Origin: Hyphomicrobiales bacterium
Lineage (GTDB): Bacteria > Pseudomonadota > Alphaproteobacteria > Rhizobiales > Rhizobiaceae
Assembly: GCA_900468285.1 (NCBI GenBank)
Contig: UBTF01000006.1
Coordinates: forward strand, 257,496 to 320,699
Length of the DNA stretch: 63,204 nt
Reading direction: 5' to 3'
Shown here: one piece after another, positions 29,326 to 37,418 of the stretch
Layout: each line of letters starts with the position of its first letter
Position numbering within the stretch: position 1 is the first letter of the stretch
Notes under the pieces: model-generated
Seen by the model: the letters and a program-made list of their open reading frames with translations, nothing else
Databases searched by the model: none
What the model was told of the DNA's origin: nothing
Translations under genes and position numbers: made by a program

Positions 29326-29461
29326 TTTAGCAGCCAATCATTTATCTATGGTTGCATATCACGAAAAATTTTATGCCATGTCCCTAAAAATGATGATCCA
29401 TAGTTGCTATATCGACATTCAAGAGCCGCTCAATGGGAGGGCGGCGCAACAGGAGATCACG

Positions 29462-30529
29462 ATGTTTGCTGCCATCAGGCGCTTTAGGGGTTTGTTTGCG
29501 GTCGCCGCACTTGGAATTGCCGTTTCCTTCATAGCCGTTGACATGGCTGAAGCCCGGCGTGCCAGCGGCGGTTTCGGTAGCCGTGGGACGAGAACCTTTT
29601 CGGCGCCGCCTGCCACCAGCACGACGCCTGGTCAGGCCGCACCCATTAACCGCAGCATGACGCCCAACACAAACCAGGCGACACCTGGTGCAGCGCAGCC
29701 AGCGCGCCCTGCCGCCGCACAGGCGCCACAGCAGAGCCGTGGCATGTTCGGTGGAATGATGGGCGGCCTTATGGGCGGTCTGTTGATGGGTGGCCTGTTT
29801 GGTATGCTGATGGGCGGTGGCTTCGGTGGCATGGCTGGCTTCTTTGGAATGCTGATGCAGATCCTGCTGATTGGCGGTCTGGTGATGCTGGCGATGCGCT
29901 TCTTCGCCTCGCGTCGTCAGGGTCAGCCCGCCTATGGCGGTGCCAATGCAGCCCGTAACGATCACTCTGCGCCGCAGGGTGGCTCCAACATGACCGGTGG
30001 CTTCAAGATCCCGCAGATGGGTTCGAAGGCGGGCGGTTTTGGAGCCGCAGCGGGTGCTGCCGCAGCCGCGCCCGTTGCGCCCAAGCCGGTACCGCACGAA
30101 AACGCGATGTCTGAGGGCGATGAGATTGGCGTAACGCAGGCTGATCTTGAGACCTTCCAGTCCGCGCTTGAAAAGGTACAGGCGGCCTATGCCGCAGAGG
30201 ATTACGGCACGCTTCGCAAGCTGACAACACCGGAAGCCATGTCCTATCTTGCGGAAGAACTGAGCGACCATGCCACCAGCGGCGTGAAAAACGATGTTCG
30301 CGATGTCAAGCTTTTGCAGGGCGATGTTGCCGAAGCCTGGCATGAGGAAGGCAAGGACTACGCCACTGTCGCTATGCGCTATTCCGCAATCGATGTGATG
30401 CGCGACCGCAGCACCGGAAAGATCGTTGAAGGCAACGAAAACGAGCCGGAAGAATCAACCGAGTTGTGGACATTCGTTCGCCAGGGTGGCTCCGAATGGC
30501 AGGTTGCGGCTATTCAAGCGGCTGCCTGA
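29462..30529 (+). CDS. TIM44-domain exported or membrane protein
   Basis: This is a protein of about 355 residues; the ATG at 29462 follows ACAGGAGATCACG. A signal or anchor helix (AAIRRFRGLFAVAALGIAVSF) is followed by a Ser/Thr/Pro/Ala linker. A striking Gly/Met-rich hydrophobic block follows (GMFGGMMGGLMGGLLMGG, residues about 95-140). The C-terminal part, from about residue 220, resembles the TIM44/MRP-L45-like domain (LETFQSALEKVQAAYAAEDY, TTPEAMSYLAEEL, WTFVRQGGSEWQVAAIQ). Related proteins occur widely in alphaproteobacteria, and the function is not settled. Confidence 0.85.
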   Translation: MFAAIRRFRGLFAVAALGIAVSFIAVDMAEARRASGGFGSRGTRTFSAPPATSTTPGQAAPINRSMTPNTNQATPGAAQPARPAAAQAPQQSRGMFGGMMGGLMGGLLMGGLFGMLMGGGFGGMAGFFGMLMQILLIGGLVMLAMRFFASRRQGQPAYGGANAARNDHSAPQGGSNMTGGFKIPQMGSKAGGFGAAAGAAAAAPVAPKPVPHENAMSEGDEIGVTQADLETFQSALEKVQAAYAAEDYGTLRKLTTPEAMSYLAEELSDHATSGVKNDVRDVKLLQGDVAEAWHEEGKDYATVAMRYSAIDVMRDRSTGKIVEGNENEPEESTELWTFVRQGGSEWQVAAIQAAA

Positions 30530-30899
30530 ACGCCTGAAAAATAGTGGATGGAAATGTGGCCGGTGTGGATGAAAATCCCGCCGGCCATTTCCGTTTGCAT
30601 GGGCCGCAAACACAGGGTCTTCAAGCCCGGTGCGGGTTAAGCCATTGTTCCTGCTTGCCTCATTTCATTCACGCAATCGCCTTTTTTCATTCATCCGGCG
30701 TTCAGTCACCCGCCGCTAACCCTGAGCCGCACACACCAATGTGAAATCGACGCGGGTGGTAAAACGCTGCTTCCACCGGAACCGTACCGTCAAAACCGCG
30801 TTCACGATCCAAGTTTGGATGGTTGTAGAATACCCATCCTGTCATTCGGATCAGGCAGTCTTTGCTCAAGGGTGCCTGCGAGTATGGAGAGCAAGCAAG
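30530..30899. other. Intergenic region with a hairpin
   Basis: These 370 bases separate the TIM44-like gene from the OpgC-like gene. GGAAATG-GGCCGG pairs imperfectly with CCGGCCATTTCC at 30550-30592, a likely weak terminator without a T-run. The part from 30741 stays open in the frame of the next gene, but it lacks a good start and family-like sequence, so I leave it non-coding. No promoter can be named. Confidence 0.45.
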
Positions 30900-32087
30900 A
30901 TGAAACGCTTCGACCTGATCGATGGAATGCGCGGGTATTTTCTCGTCTTCATGCTTATCAATCACCTCGTATTCGCGGGCGGTCTGTGGCTGATGGAAAT
31001 CAACCACAGACAGTTTGCATTTGTTGAGGATGCGCAGGGCTTCGTCTTCCTGTCCGGCCTGTTGATCGGCATGGTCTATGCGCGCAAGATGATGAAATAT
31101 GGCTATGAAGCTGGCCGCGACATGATCTGGAGCCGTGCGCTCGAGCTCTACAAATATGCCATGGGCCTGGTCATCGCAGTGCTGTTCTTCCGCATGGTCA
31201 TCCCGCACGCGCCCTATATCTGGTACAACTGGCTGGGCATGACGTCCTTCGATGACCCGCTGCGCCTTGCTGCTATCGCGACCTTCCTGTTCCAGCCGAC
31301 TTTCATGGACATTCTGCCGCAATACATCGTCTACATGGTGTTTGCGCCCATCCTGGTCAAACTGTGCCTGGACGGCAAGTGGGCCTATGTCATGGCCGGT
31401 TCGCTTCTGGTGTGGATGGCAGGTCAGCTTGGTTTGCAGCAACTGTTTACCGCCCCAGTTAATGAACTGGTCAAGGGTGCAGACGAGCAGGGTATCCGTG
31501 TCAGCTTCAACCTCTTTGGCTGGCAGCTGGTGTTCTATTCCGCGCTTGTGATGGGTGCCATGACAGCGCAGAACAAGATCGCTTGGACAAAGATCTTTTC
31601 GCCGGAGCGCAGCTGGATTGCCAAGGCGGCGCTTCTGGTCTGCCTGTTCTTCGTGCCTCTGCGCATTGCCACAGCCTGGAACCTGATGCCCGAATTCATG
31701 CTCGGCAAGTTTTCGACCATGGAGATCAGGGCAGATTTCGGTCCGGTCTATCTTATCAACTTCCTGGCCGTTGGCGTTGGTCTGACATGGCTGATCATTG
31801 CTGGCCCCAAGCATCACAATCCGCTGGTGCAGAAGGCTGCGGCAGGCGTAATCTGGGTTCTGTCTCTGAAGTTCCTGCAGCTTCTTGGCCGCCATTCGCT
31901 GCAGGTCTATGTCTGGCACGTCGCAATTGTCTACAGCATCTACTATCTGGATGGCCGCACAGCCGAGCTGAACCAACTGGAGAAGACGCTGATTGCCCTT
32001 GCTGGCGTTGCACTTCTCTCCCTGCCTGCGCTGTGGCGCGAAAGGGAAAAGTGGATCGGCGACCGCCAGAAGACCGCCGGGGCCTGA
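30900..32087 (+). CDS. OpgC-like acyltransferase for periplasmic glucans
   Basis: This 395-residue polytopic protein starts at ATG 30900 (MKRFDLIDGMRGYFLVFML). The R-F-D-x-I-D-G-x-R-G start and the following helices match OpgC, the inner-membrane protein that succinylates osmoregulated periplasmic glucans. LLGRHSLQVYVWHV near residue 330 is the late conserved motif of this family. About ten membrane segments are visible. The opgC symbol is plausible but not certain, because several acyltransferase paralogues share the pattern. Confidence 0.85.
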   Translation: MKRFDLIDGMRGYFLVFMLINHLVFAGGLWLMEINHRQFAFVEDAQGFVFLSGLLIGMVYARKMMKYGYEAGRDMIWSRALELYKYAMGLVIAVLFFRMVIPHAPYIWYNWLGMTSFDDPLRLAAIATFLFQPTFMDILPQYIVYMVFAPILVKLCLDGKWAYVMAGSLLVWMAGQLGLQQLFTAPVNELVKGADEQGIRVSFNLFGWQLVFYSALVMGAMTAQNKIAWTKIFSPERSWIAKAALLVCLFFVPLRIATAWNLMPEFMLGKFSTMEIRADFGPVYLINFLAVGVGLTWLIIAGPKHHNPLVQKAAAGVIWVLSLKFLQLLGRHSLQVYVWHVAIVYSIYYLDGRTAELNQLEKTLIALAGVALLSLPALWREREKWIGDRQKTAGA

Positions 32088-32114
32088 CGCTTACACAATC
32101 TGCATATCGCTGTA

Positions 32115-32141
32115 GACGGGGTGGCCTTGCCGCCCCGTCTT
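32115..32141 (+). terminator. Hairpin after the OpgC-like gene
   Basis: GACGGGG(T)GGC pairs with GCCGCCCCGTC around CTT and is followed by TTGCG. It has a stable stem but a weak T-run. Confidence 0.6.
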
Positions 32142-32234
32142 GCGTGTGAGAGCATTTCTTTCTATATGCACACTTCGAAAATACGACAGGCGGCGGGGCC
32201 TTGACCCCCGGTATGACTGACGATTGGAAAAGCT

Positions 32235-33431
32235 TTGAACACGCTCGACTTTGATAAGAGGCCGGAAGACACCCGGATTGTCGTCGCCATGTCCGGCGGC
32301 GTGGACTCCTCCGTGGTTGCGGGAATCCTCAAGCAGGAGGGCTATGACGTCCTCGGCATCACGCTTCAGCTCTACGACCACGGTGCAGCCGTGCATCGCG
32401 CCGGATCCTGCTGTGCGGGGCAGGATATCGATGACGCCCGCCGGGTCTGCGAAACGCTGGGTATTCCCCATTATGTGCTGGATTACGAAGCGCGGTTTCG
32501 CGAGACGGTCATCAACCCCTTTGCGGAAGCCTATGCGATGGGCGAGACGCCCGTTCCTTGCGTGGCCTGCAACCAGACCGTCAAGTTTGCCGATCTTCTG
32601 GCCACGGCACAGGAGCTAGGGGCGGACGCGCTGGCGACCGGCCACTATATCCGTTCACGGCTGAATCCTGTTCCCGGGCATCCCAACCGGCGCGCTCTCT
32701 ATCGCCCGATCGATAGTGACCGCGACCAGAGCTGGTTTCTGTTTGCGACGACCCAGGAGCAGATCGATTATCTGCGCTTTCCGCTCGGTGGCCTTTCCAA
32801 GGCCGAGACACGCCAGCTGGCGGAAGAGATGGGTCTGGTCGTTGCCAAGAAGGCCGACAGCCAGGATATCTGTTTCGTGCCGCAGGGCAAATATACCGAT
32901 ATCATCAACAAGCTGAAGCCGAACGCGGCGCTGGTGGGCGATATCGTTCACCTCGACGGACGTGTGCTCGGGCGTCATGATGGCATCGTGCACTACACGA
33001 TCGGCCAACGCAGGGGCATTGGCGTTGCAACGGGCGAGCCGCTTTATGTGGTGCATCTGGATGCCCGTGGCCGCCGTGTCATCGTCGGCCCGCGCGAGGC
33101 GCTGGAAACGCACCGCGTCTATCTGCGCGATGTGAACTGGCTGGGTGATGGCAATCTTGCTGACGACGCGCGCAACGGCTTTAGCTGCTTCGCCAAGGTC
33201 CGCTCCACGCGCCCTCCGGGCGAGGCCACACTCCACGCCGATGAGAAGGGCGTCTATGTCGATCTCGCCATTGGTGAGGCCGGTGTGGCGCCGGGACAGG
33301 CCTGCGTGCTCTATTCAGCTCCCGGCGCTGACGCACGCGTCTATGGCGGCGGCTTCATCGAGCGGTCAGAGCGTTCAAGCGATGCGGAAGCCTCGTTGAA
33401 GGCGCTATTGGAAAAGCCGGTTGCGGCCTGA
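32235..33431 (+). CDS. mnmA: tRNA 2-thiouridylase MnmA
   Basis: This 398-residue enzyme thiolates the wobble uridine of Lys, Glu and Gln tRNAs. The PP-loop is MSGGVDSS. The first catalytic Cys is in [13 protein letters not shown] and the second in [12 protein letters not shown]. Other motifs are ATGHYIR and [10 protein letters not shown]. Translation appears to start at TTG 32235 ([14 protein letters not shown]), the usual rhizobial N-terminus, after GGAAAAG. A tRNA gene with anticodon CAU follows. Confidence 0.97.
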   Translation: MNTLDFDKRPEDTRIVVAMSGGVDSSVVAGILKQEGYDVLGITLQLYDHGAAVHRAGSCCAGQDIDDARRVCETLGIPHYVLDYEARFRETVINPFAEAYAMGETPVPCVACNQTVKFADLLATAQELGADALATGHYIRSRLNPVPGHPNRRALYRPIDSDRDQSWFLFATTQEQIDYLRFPLGGLSKAETRQLAEEMGLVVAKKADSQDICFVPQGKYTDIINKLKPNAALVGDIVHLDGRVLGRHDGIVHYTIGQRRGIGVATGEPLYVVHLDARGRRVIVGPREALETHRVYLRDVNWLGDGNLADDARNGFSCFAKVRSTRPPGEATLHADEKGVYVDLAIGEAGVAPGQACVLYSAPGADARVYGGGFIERSERSSDAEASLKALLEKPVAA

Positions 33432-33566
33432 AAGCATTGAGCTTTTCGTTAGCTGACAGAAAGCAACGTTTTTGCGCATCTTGCGCTTGACACTTTGGGG
33501 AGCGGCACCTTATAAGCCGCTCATCCTGATGGAACGGGCGGTCACATCGCTGTCACGTTTCCCTGT

Positions 33567-33643
33567 GGCGGGGTAGCTCAGGTGGTTAGAGCAGCGGAAT
33601 CATAATCCGCGTGTCGGGGGTTCAAGTCCCTCTCCCGCTACCA
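33567..33643 (+). tRNA. tRNA-Met (CAU), elongator type
   Basis: This 77-base cloverleaf has acceptor GGCGGGG pairing with TCCCGCT (G-U at both ends). It carries D-loop TAGCTCAGGTGGTTAGAGC, anticodon stem-loop GCGGAATCATAATCCGC with CAT, T-arm GGGGGTTCAAGTCCCTC and an encoded CCA. It lacks the C1-A72 mismatch and the triple G of the initiator anticodon stem. The isoleucine tRNA that also carries CAU cannot be fully excluded by eye, but the body fits the rhizobial elongator methionine tRNA. Confidence 0.93.
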
Positions 33644-34068
33644 AATTTCCTTGTTTGACCTGAAGAGAATGTGAGTTCCGTTTCGGTGAAGCACGTAGGT
33701 GTGTGTCTCCCGCGAAACCTTGCCCCGAGCAGGTAGGCAGCCACTTGTGAGACCTCTTGCCTTGGCCTTTTCCTTTAAACGCTCGTGTTACTCACAAGCG
33801 ACCGGTTGATAGCCTCATTTCGGCGGCGAGAACATGTCGGCTTGGCTTTGCAATTCTGTTTGTTGCTCCAGAAACGAACCTGCCATTGCATACATAGGGT
33901 AATCACTGCAACTTATGGAAGAAATTCCGCAGTTCTCACGCATGTATATCCAGTATCTAGGCCTAAGTGTTTACCTTAAAGCGCGGCGTATGCTTGACTG
34001 TGACGTTTATCTTAGCCTACGGGACCTCATCTAGATTATTTTATCGTATTGCGTAAGAGATATTTTTT
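33644..34068. other. AT-richer gene-free stretch
   Basis: These 425 bases lie between the tRNA and an acyltransferase gene. Base composition shifts towards AT, most clearly in 33890-34070. No RNA, repeat or convincing gene is visible. A tRNA 3' end is a common integration site, but I find no integrase and no downstream repeat of the tRNA end. Confidence 0.4.
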
Positions 34069-35091
34069 TTGAATAAACCAAGAATTGATTGGCTGGACGC
34101 AGTAAAAGGCGCATCTATATTGATGGTTTCAATGTATCATGTCGGCCTGATCATGGATGCTTATGGCTATTCAATCATATGGCTGATGAAAATCAACGCC
34201 TTGCTGACGCCGATACGAATGCCGGTATTCTTCCTGGCAGCGGGTTTTGTGGCGCGTTCATCCGTCAACAGACCCTGGCTTTATCTTTTTGAGAAGCGCA
34301 TCGGTTTTTACGCCTATCTTTTCGTCCTCTGGTCTGTCTTACGATTCAGCTTTTTTGGAAACGTTGTCCCCAATCGGCTCGCTCCTTTGGAAGGCAACGA
34401 CTGGACATGGCTGATTTCTTCGCTTGTCGCTCCAGAGACCGGCGCGTGGTTTTTATGGGCTCTCGCAATCTTCTATAGTTTGACGAAATCCGTCGAGTCT
34501 GTTCCTGCGCGTGTTGTCATCCCGATCGGGATACTGGCTTCTGTAATTGGTTTCTCAGGCATCGTTCCGATGCTGTTTTCCTTCGCCAACATCCTGCAGT
34601 ATTTTGTTTTCTTTTACGTTGCGTGCCACTTCCAGCACCTGATTTTGCGTCTCAGCGATATGCCTCTAAGGCTGATCGCATTGGGCACACCGGTGTTTGC
34701 GGTTTTGACGGTGCTGGCTTGGCGATCATCCTACTGGTGGATCGATGGCCCCGCAGAACTTGCGGCAGCTGTTGCTGGAGTGTTGGCACTGATCGGGATT
34801 GCGGTCAGATTGGAAAACAGTCTGCTCGGCTCTGTCGCGCGCTTCTTCGGGCATAACACACTGCCGATTTATGTGATGCATCTAATGATTATCAGCTCGG
34901 TCGCGCATATGGCTGCCCAATATAACTTGCCGGACCACGCTGCCAGCAGGCTCTCTCTGGCGGTGGTTCTTTTCCTGGCTGCTGTCGTTCTTCCCGTAGT
35001 TATAAAAAGATTTTTTGACCGTATCGGCCTTTCATTCTTTCTATTCCGGCTACCATGGTCTGGCGCGGCGAGGAAACCAGTAGAGGTGTAA
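34069..35091 (+). CDS. Acyltransferase-3 family membrane protein
   Basis: This 340-residue protein has about ten membrane helices. The start IDWLDAVKGASILMVSMYHVG contains the family motif D-x-x-K-G-x-x-I-x-x-V-x-x-H (active-site His). PIRMPVFFLAAGFVAR and a late FGHNTLPIYVMHL follow. Such enzymes acetylate or otherwise acylate surface sugars. Translation seems to start at TTG 34069 after AAGAGA. The 5' half is less GC-rich than its neighbours, hinting at an acquired gene. It faces the glycan operon convergently and may decorate its product. Confidence 0.87.
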   Translation: MNKPRIDWLDAVKGASILMVSMYHVGLIMDAYGYSIIWLMKINALLTPIRMPVFFLAAGFVARSSVNRPWLYLFEKRIGFYAYLFVLWSVLRFSFFGNVVPNRLAPLEGNDWTWLISSLVAPETGAWFLWALAIFYSLTKSVESVPARVVIPIGILASVIGFSGIVPMLFSFANILQYFVFFYVACHFQHLILRLSDMPLRLIALGTPVFAVLTVLAWRSSYWWIDGPAELAAAVAGVLALIGIAVRLENSLLGSVARFFGHNTLPIYVMHLMIISSVAHMAAQYNLPDHAASRLSLAVVLFLAAVVLPVVIKRFFDRIGLSFFLFRLPWSGAARKPVEV

Positions 35092-35165
35092 TTGGCGCGG
35101 TCCACTGTTGAGCTCGTCCAGCACCTTGCGTGTGGCGGGACAGCTTGAAAGGAGGGCTGCAGCAA

Positions 35166-37418
35166 TTACCTTCCATCCACACTGGAAACTCCACGCAAGA
35201 CCTCCGCAAGCGGCGCGTATACTTCGCGTCCCTCGTTCACCAGGCCTGCCGATAGCAAGCCATTCTCACAGGCGCGGTCATCGTCCCAGCCGGGGTGGTT
35301 GACGATGGGGTAGAGGCAGATGCCTTCGATGGGGACGCCCTGTTTCATGGCCGCCTGGACCTCCGTGTGGATGTAGGTCATCCAGCTTGCGCGGCGGTCG
35401 CCTTCTATGCCGGTTTCGGCGATGAAGATCGGTTTGCCGTAGCGGGCGTAGGTTTCGACGAGGATCGTTCTGAAGGGCTTGTAGAGCGGGTGGTCCATAT
35501 CGATGGGCGGGCCGCCATGGATCCATTGGTTGTTGAAGTAGTAGTTGACGCCGATGATATCGAGATATTTGTCGGCCCCGCCGATCTGCGGCCACATGCG
35601 TCCTGACAGCAAATCCCAGCCTTGAAACTGCGACTGGCGGTGGCCTTCTGCGGTGGGCCGTTCCCACGGCCGCGACGGATCGGTGATGACATTGATGATT
35701 GGGTCGCAGTGGACGAACCGCGCGCGTGGATCGACGGCAAGCACTGCGTCCATGGCTGCAATGGCCGCTCTTGCCAGCTGCACCTTGAGTTCAAAGCCGC
35801 GACCGTGGGCAAAGGGATTGAGATAGGCCGCATCGCCGCCGCCCCATGAGAAGAAGGAGATTTCGTTGACGGGCGAATAAAAGGGCACGGCGTCGCTCGT
35901 GTCTTTCACGACCTGTGCGACCGCCGCCGCGAAGCGCGCGAAGCGTTCGACAAACTCCGGCGACCAGATATCGATATCATCAGGCCAGCCATAGTGCAGC
36001 AGATCCCAGATGACCTGGGTCCCGGTATCGTTTGCCGCTTTCAACATTGGGGTGAAGCTCGACCAGTCGTATTGCCCGGGCGAAAGCTCGATCAGGTGCC
36101 AGCGCAGGCCGTCGCGAACCGTCCTTATGGCGTGGGAGGCAAGTTGCCGGTAATCCGCCGCCGTATGAATATCGTGATCCGTGGCGGCAATCACATCAAG
36201 CCGCTTGCCTCTCTCCTGTCCCTCACGAGGGCGAAGCCTGTGGGTGGAGCATTCGAACCCACCTTGGAGAAAGGACTGGAACAACCCGGTGGGGCCGCGC
36301 GCCGGGCGTTCGCGCAGCACGGCCTCAAAGAGTGCTTCCCATTGCGGAACGACTGCGGCGGCGCTGTAGGCGGTTTCCACCTTGTGACGGAGAGCGCCGC
36401 CAAGGTTCTGCCGCAGGCTGGGTGATGCGATGAGCTTTTCCATCGCGCGTGCGACCGATGCCGGATCGTTATAGGGCACGAAAATGCCTGATAGGCCGTC
36501 TTCGATCTGCTGCTTTGCGCCATTGTCGGGCGTCGCGATGACAGGAAGGCTGGCTGCTCCGGCTTCGGCAATAACATGCGGCATCCCTTCGCCTCTGGAA
36601 AGCCAGACGAAGATATCGAGCGCCGGCAGGAGGGCAGGGATGTCCTTGCGATCTCCGAGGAAGGTGAGGGCGCTGTCCAGTTTTCTGGCTCTGGCAAGCG
36701 CCTGCAATCTTTCGGCATAGTCGGGCATGAAGGCATCCGGCCCGCCGATGACGACGAAGCGAGCGTCTGCATTTTCGGCATGAACCAGTGCCGCTGCCTC
36801 GATGAAGTCCTCGACGTTCTTTTTCGGATCAAGCCTGCCAAGCCAGCCAATGAGCGGGCTCTGCGGACCGATGCCAAGGTATGCACGCAGCTGCGCCCGC
36901 GTCGTGCGATCGAATTCGCCGAGGTCGACCATGGAAGGGATTTCGATGACATCGTCGCTGCGTTCGGGCATGACCGACTTCGCTGCGTCGCAAATCGAGC
37001 GGCAGACGCCGACATAGCGGCTGGTGAAGTGCTTCGGCCCGGCCAGCGCTTCGGAGACCAGACCGCCATGTTCGATCAATGGCGGGCGAACGTGCAGACG
37101 CTCCAGCGCGGGGTAGATATCGGCAACGTTCTGGCACGAGACCACGATATCGTAGGCCGACACCTTGTTGGCGAGATAAGCGACCGTATCCTCGAAAGAG
37201 AGGGAATAGGGCGTGGTATCCACATCCACGCCAAGCTCCGTCAGCTGCTCATGGGTCTGGTGCGGCATGTTGGGCTTGTGGAAACAGGCCACCACATCCA
37301 GCCGGTAACGGCTGCGATCAAGATTGCGGGCGAGAAGCCGAACTTCGGTTTCCTCACCACCAACGACAAGCCATGCAAAGACGAAGAGAATACGGACGGG
37401 CGGTTGTTGGGGTATCAT
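35166..37418 (-). CDS. Fusion: GT4 glycosyltransferase + GH1-like glycosidase domain
   Basis: This 750-residue protein has no membrane segment. Residues 1 to about 370 form a GT-B glycosyltransferase of the GT4 type (FVFAWLVVGGEETEVRLLA start; LIGWLGRLDPKKNVEDFIEA; SRGEGMPHVIAEAGAASLPV sugar-nucleotide motif). From about residue 410 a TIM-barrel domain resembles family-1 glycosidases: DGLRWHLIELSPGQYDW, DLLHYGWPDDI, the candidate acid/base E519 in PVNEISF, and the candidate nucleophile E668 in FIAETGIE. The ATGA overlap with the upstream gene shows translational coupling. A glycosyltransferase fused to a glycosidase could build and trim, or transglycosylate, one glycan; that is inference. Confidence 0.85.
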   Translation of the reverse strand: MIPQQPPVRILFVFAWLVVGGEETEVRLLARNLDRSRYRLDVVACFHKPNMPHQTHEQLTELGVDVDTTPYSLSFEDTVAYLANKVSAYDIVVSCQNVADIYPALERLHVRPPLIEHGGLVSEALAGPKHFTSRYVGVCRSICDAAKSVMPERSDDVIEIPSMVDLGEFDRTTRAQLRAYLGIGPQSPLIGWLGRLDPKKNVEDFIEAAALVHAENADARFVVIGGPDAFMPDYAERLQALARARKLDSALTFLGDRKDIPALLPALDIFVWLSRGEGMPHVIAEAGAASLPVIATPDNGAKQQIEDGLSGIFVPYNDPASVARAMEKLIASPSLRQNLGGALRHKVETAYSAAAVVPQWEALFEAVLRERPARGPTGLFQSFLQGGFECSTHRLRPREGQERGKRLDVIAATDHDIHTAADYRQLASHAIRTVRDGLRWHLIELSPGQYDWSSFTPMLKAANDTGTQVIWDLLHYGWPDDIDIWSPEFVERFARFAAAVAQVVKDTSDAVPFYSPVNEISFFSWGGGDAAYLNPFAHGRGFELKVQLARAAIAAMDAVLAVDPRARFVHCDPIINVITDPSRPWERPTAEGHRQSQFQGWDLLSGRMWPQIGGADKYLDIIGVNYYFNNQWIHGGPPIDMDHPLYKPFRTILVETYARYGKPIFIAETGIEGDRRASWMTYIHTEVQAAMKQGVPIEGICLYPIVNHPGWDDDRACENGLLSAGLVNEGREVYAPLAEVLRGVSSVDGR

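Noticed and set aside
33567..33643. Reading the CAU tRNA as isoleucine type 2 (TilS substrate)
   Set aside because: The body matches the elongator methionine pattern of rhizobia, although TilS elsewhere in the window makes the alternative tempting. A dedicated tRNA classifier would decide.
33644..34068. tRNA-associated integration site for a genomic island
   Set aside because: The AT-richer stretch next to a tRNA is suggestive, but I found no integrase and no direct repeat of the tRNA 3' end nearby.
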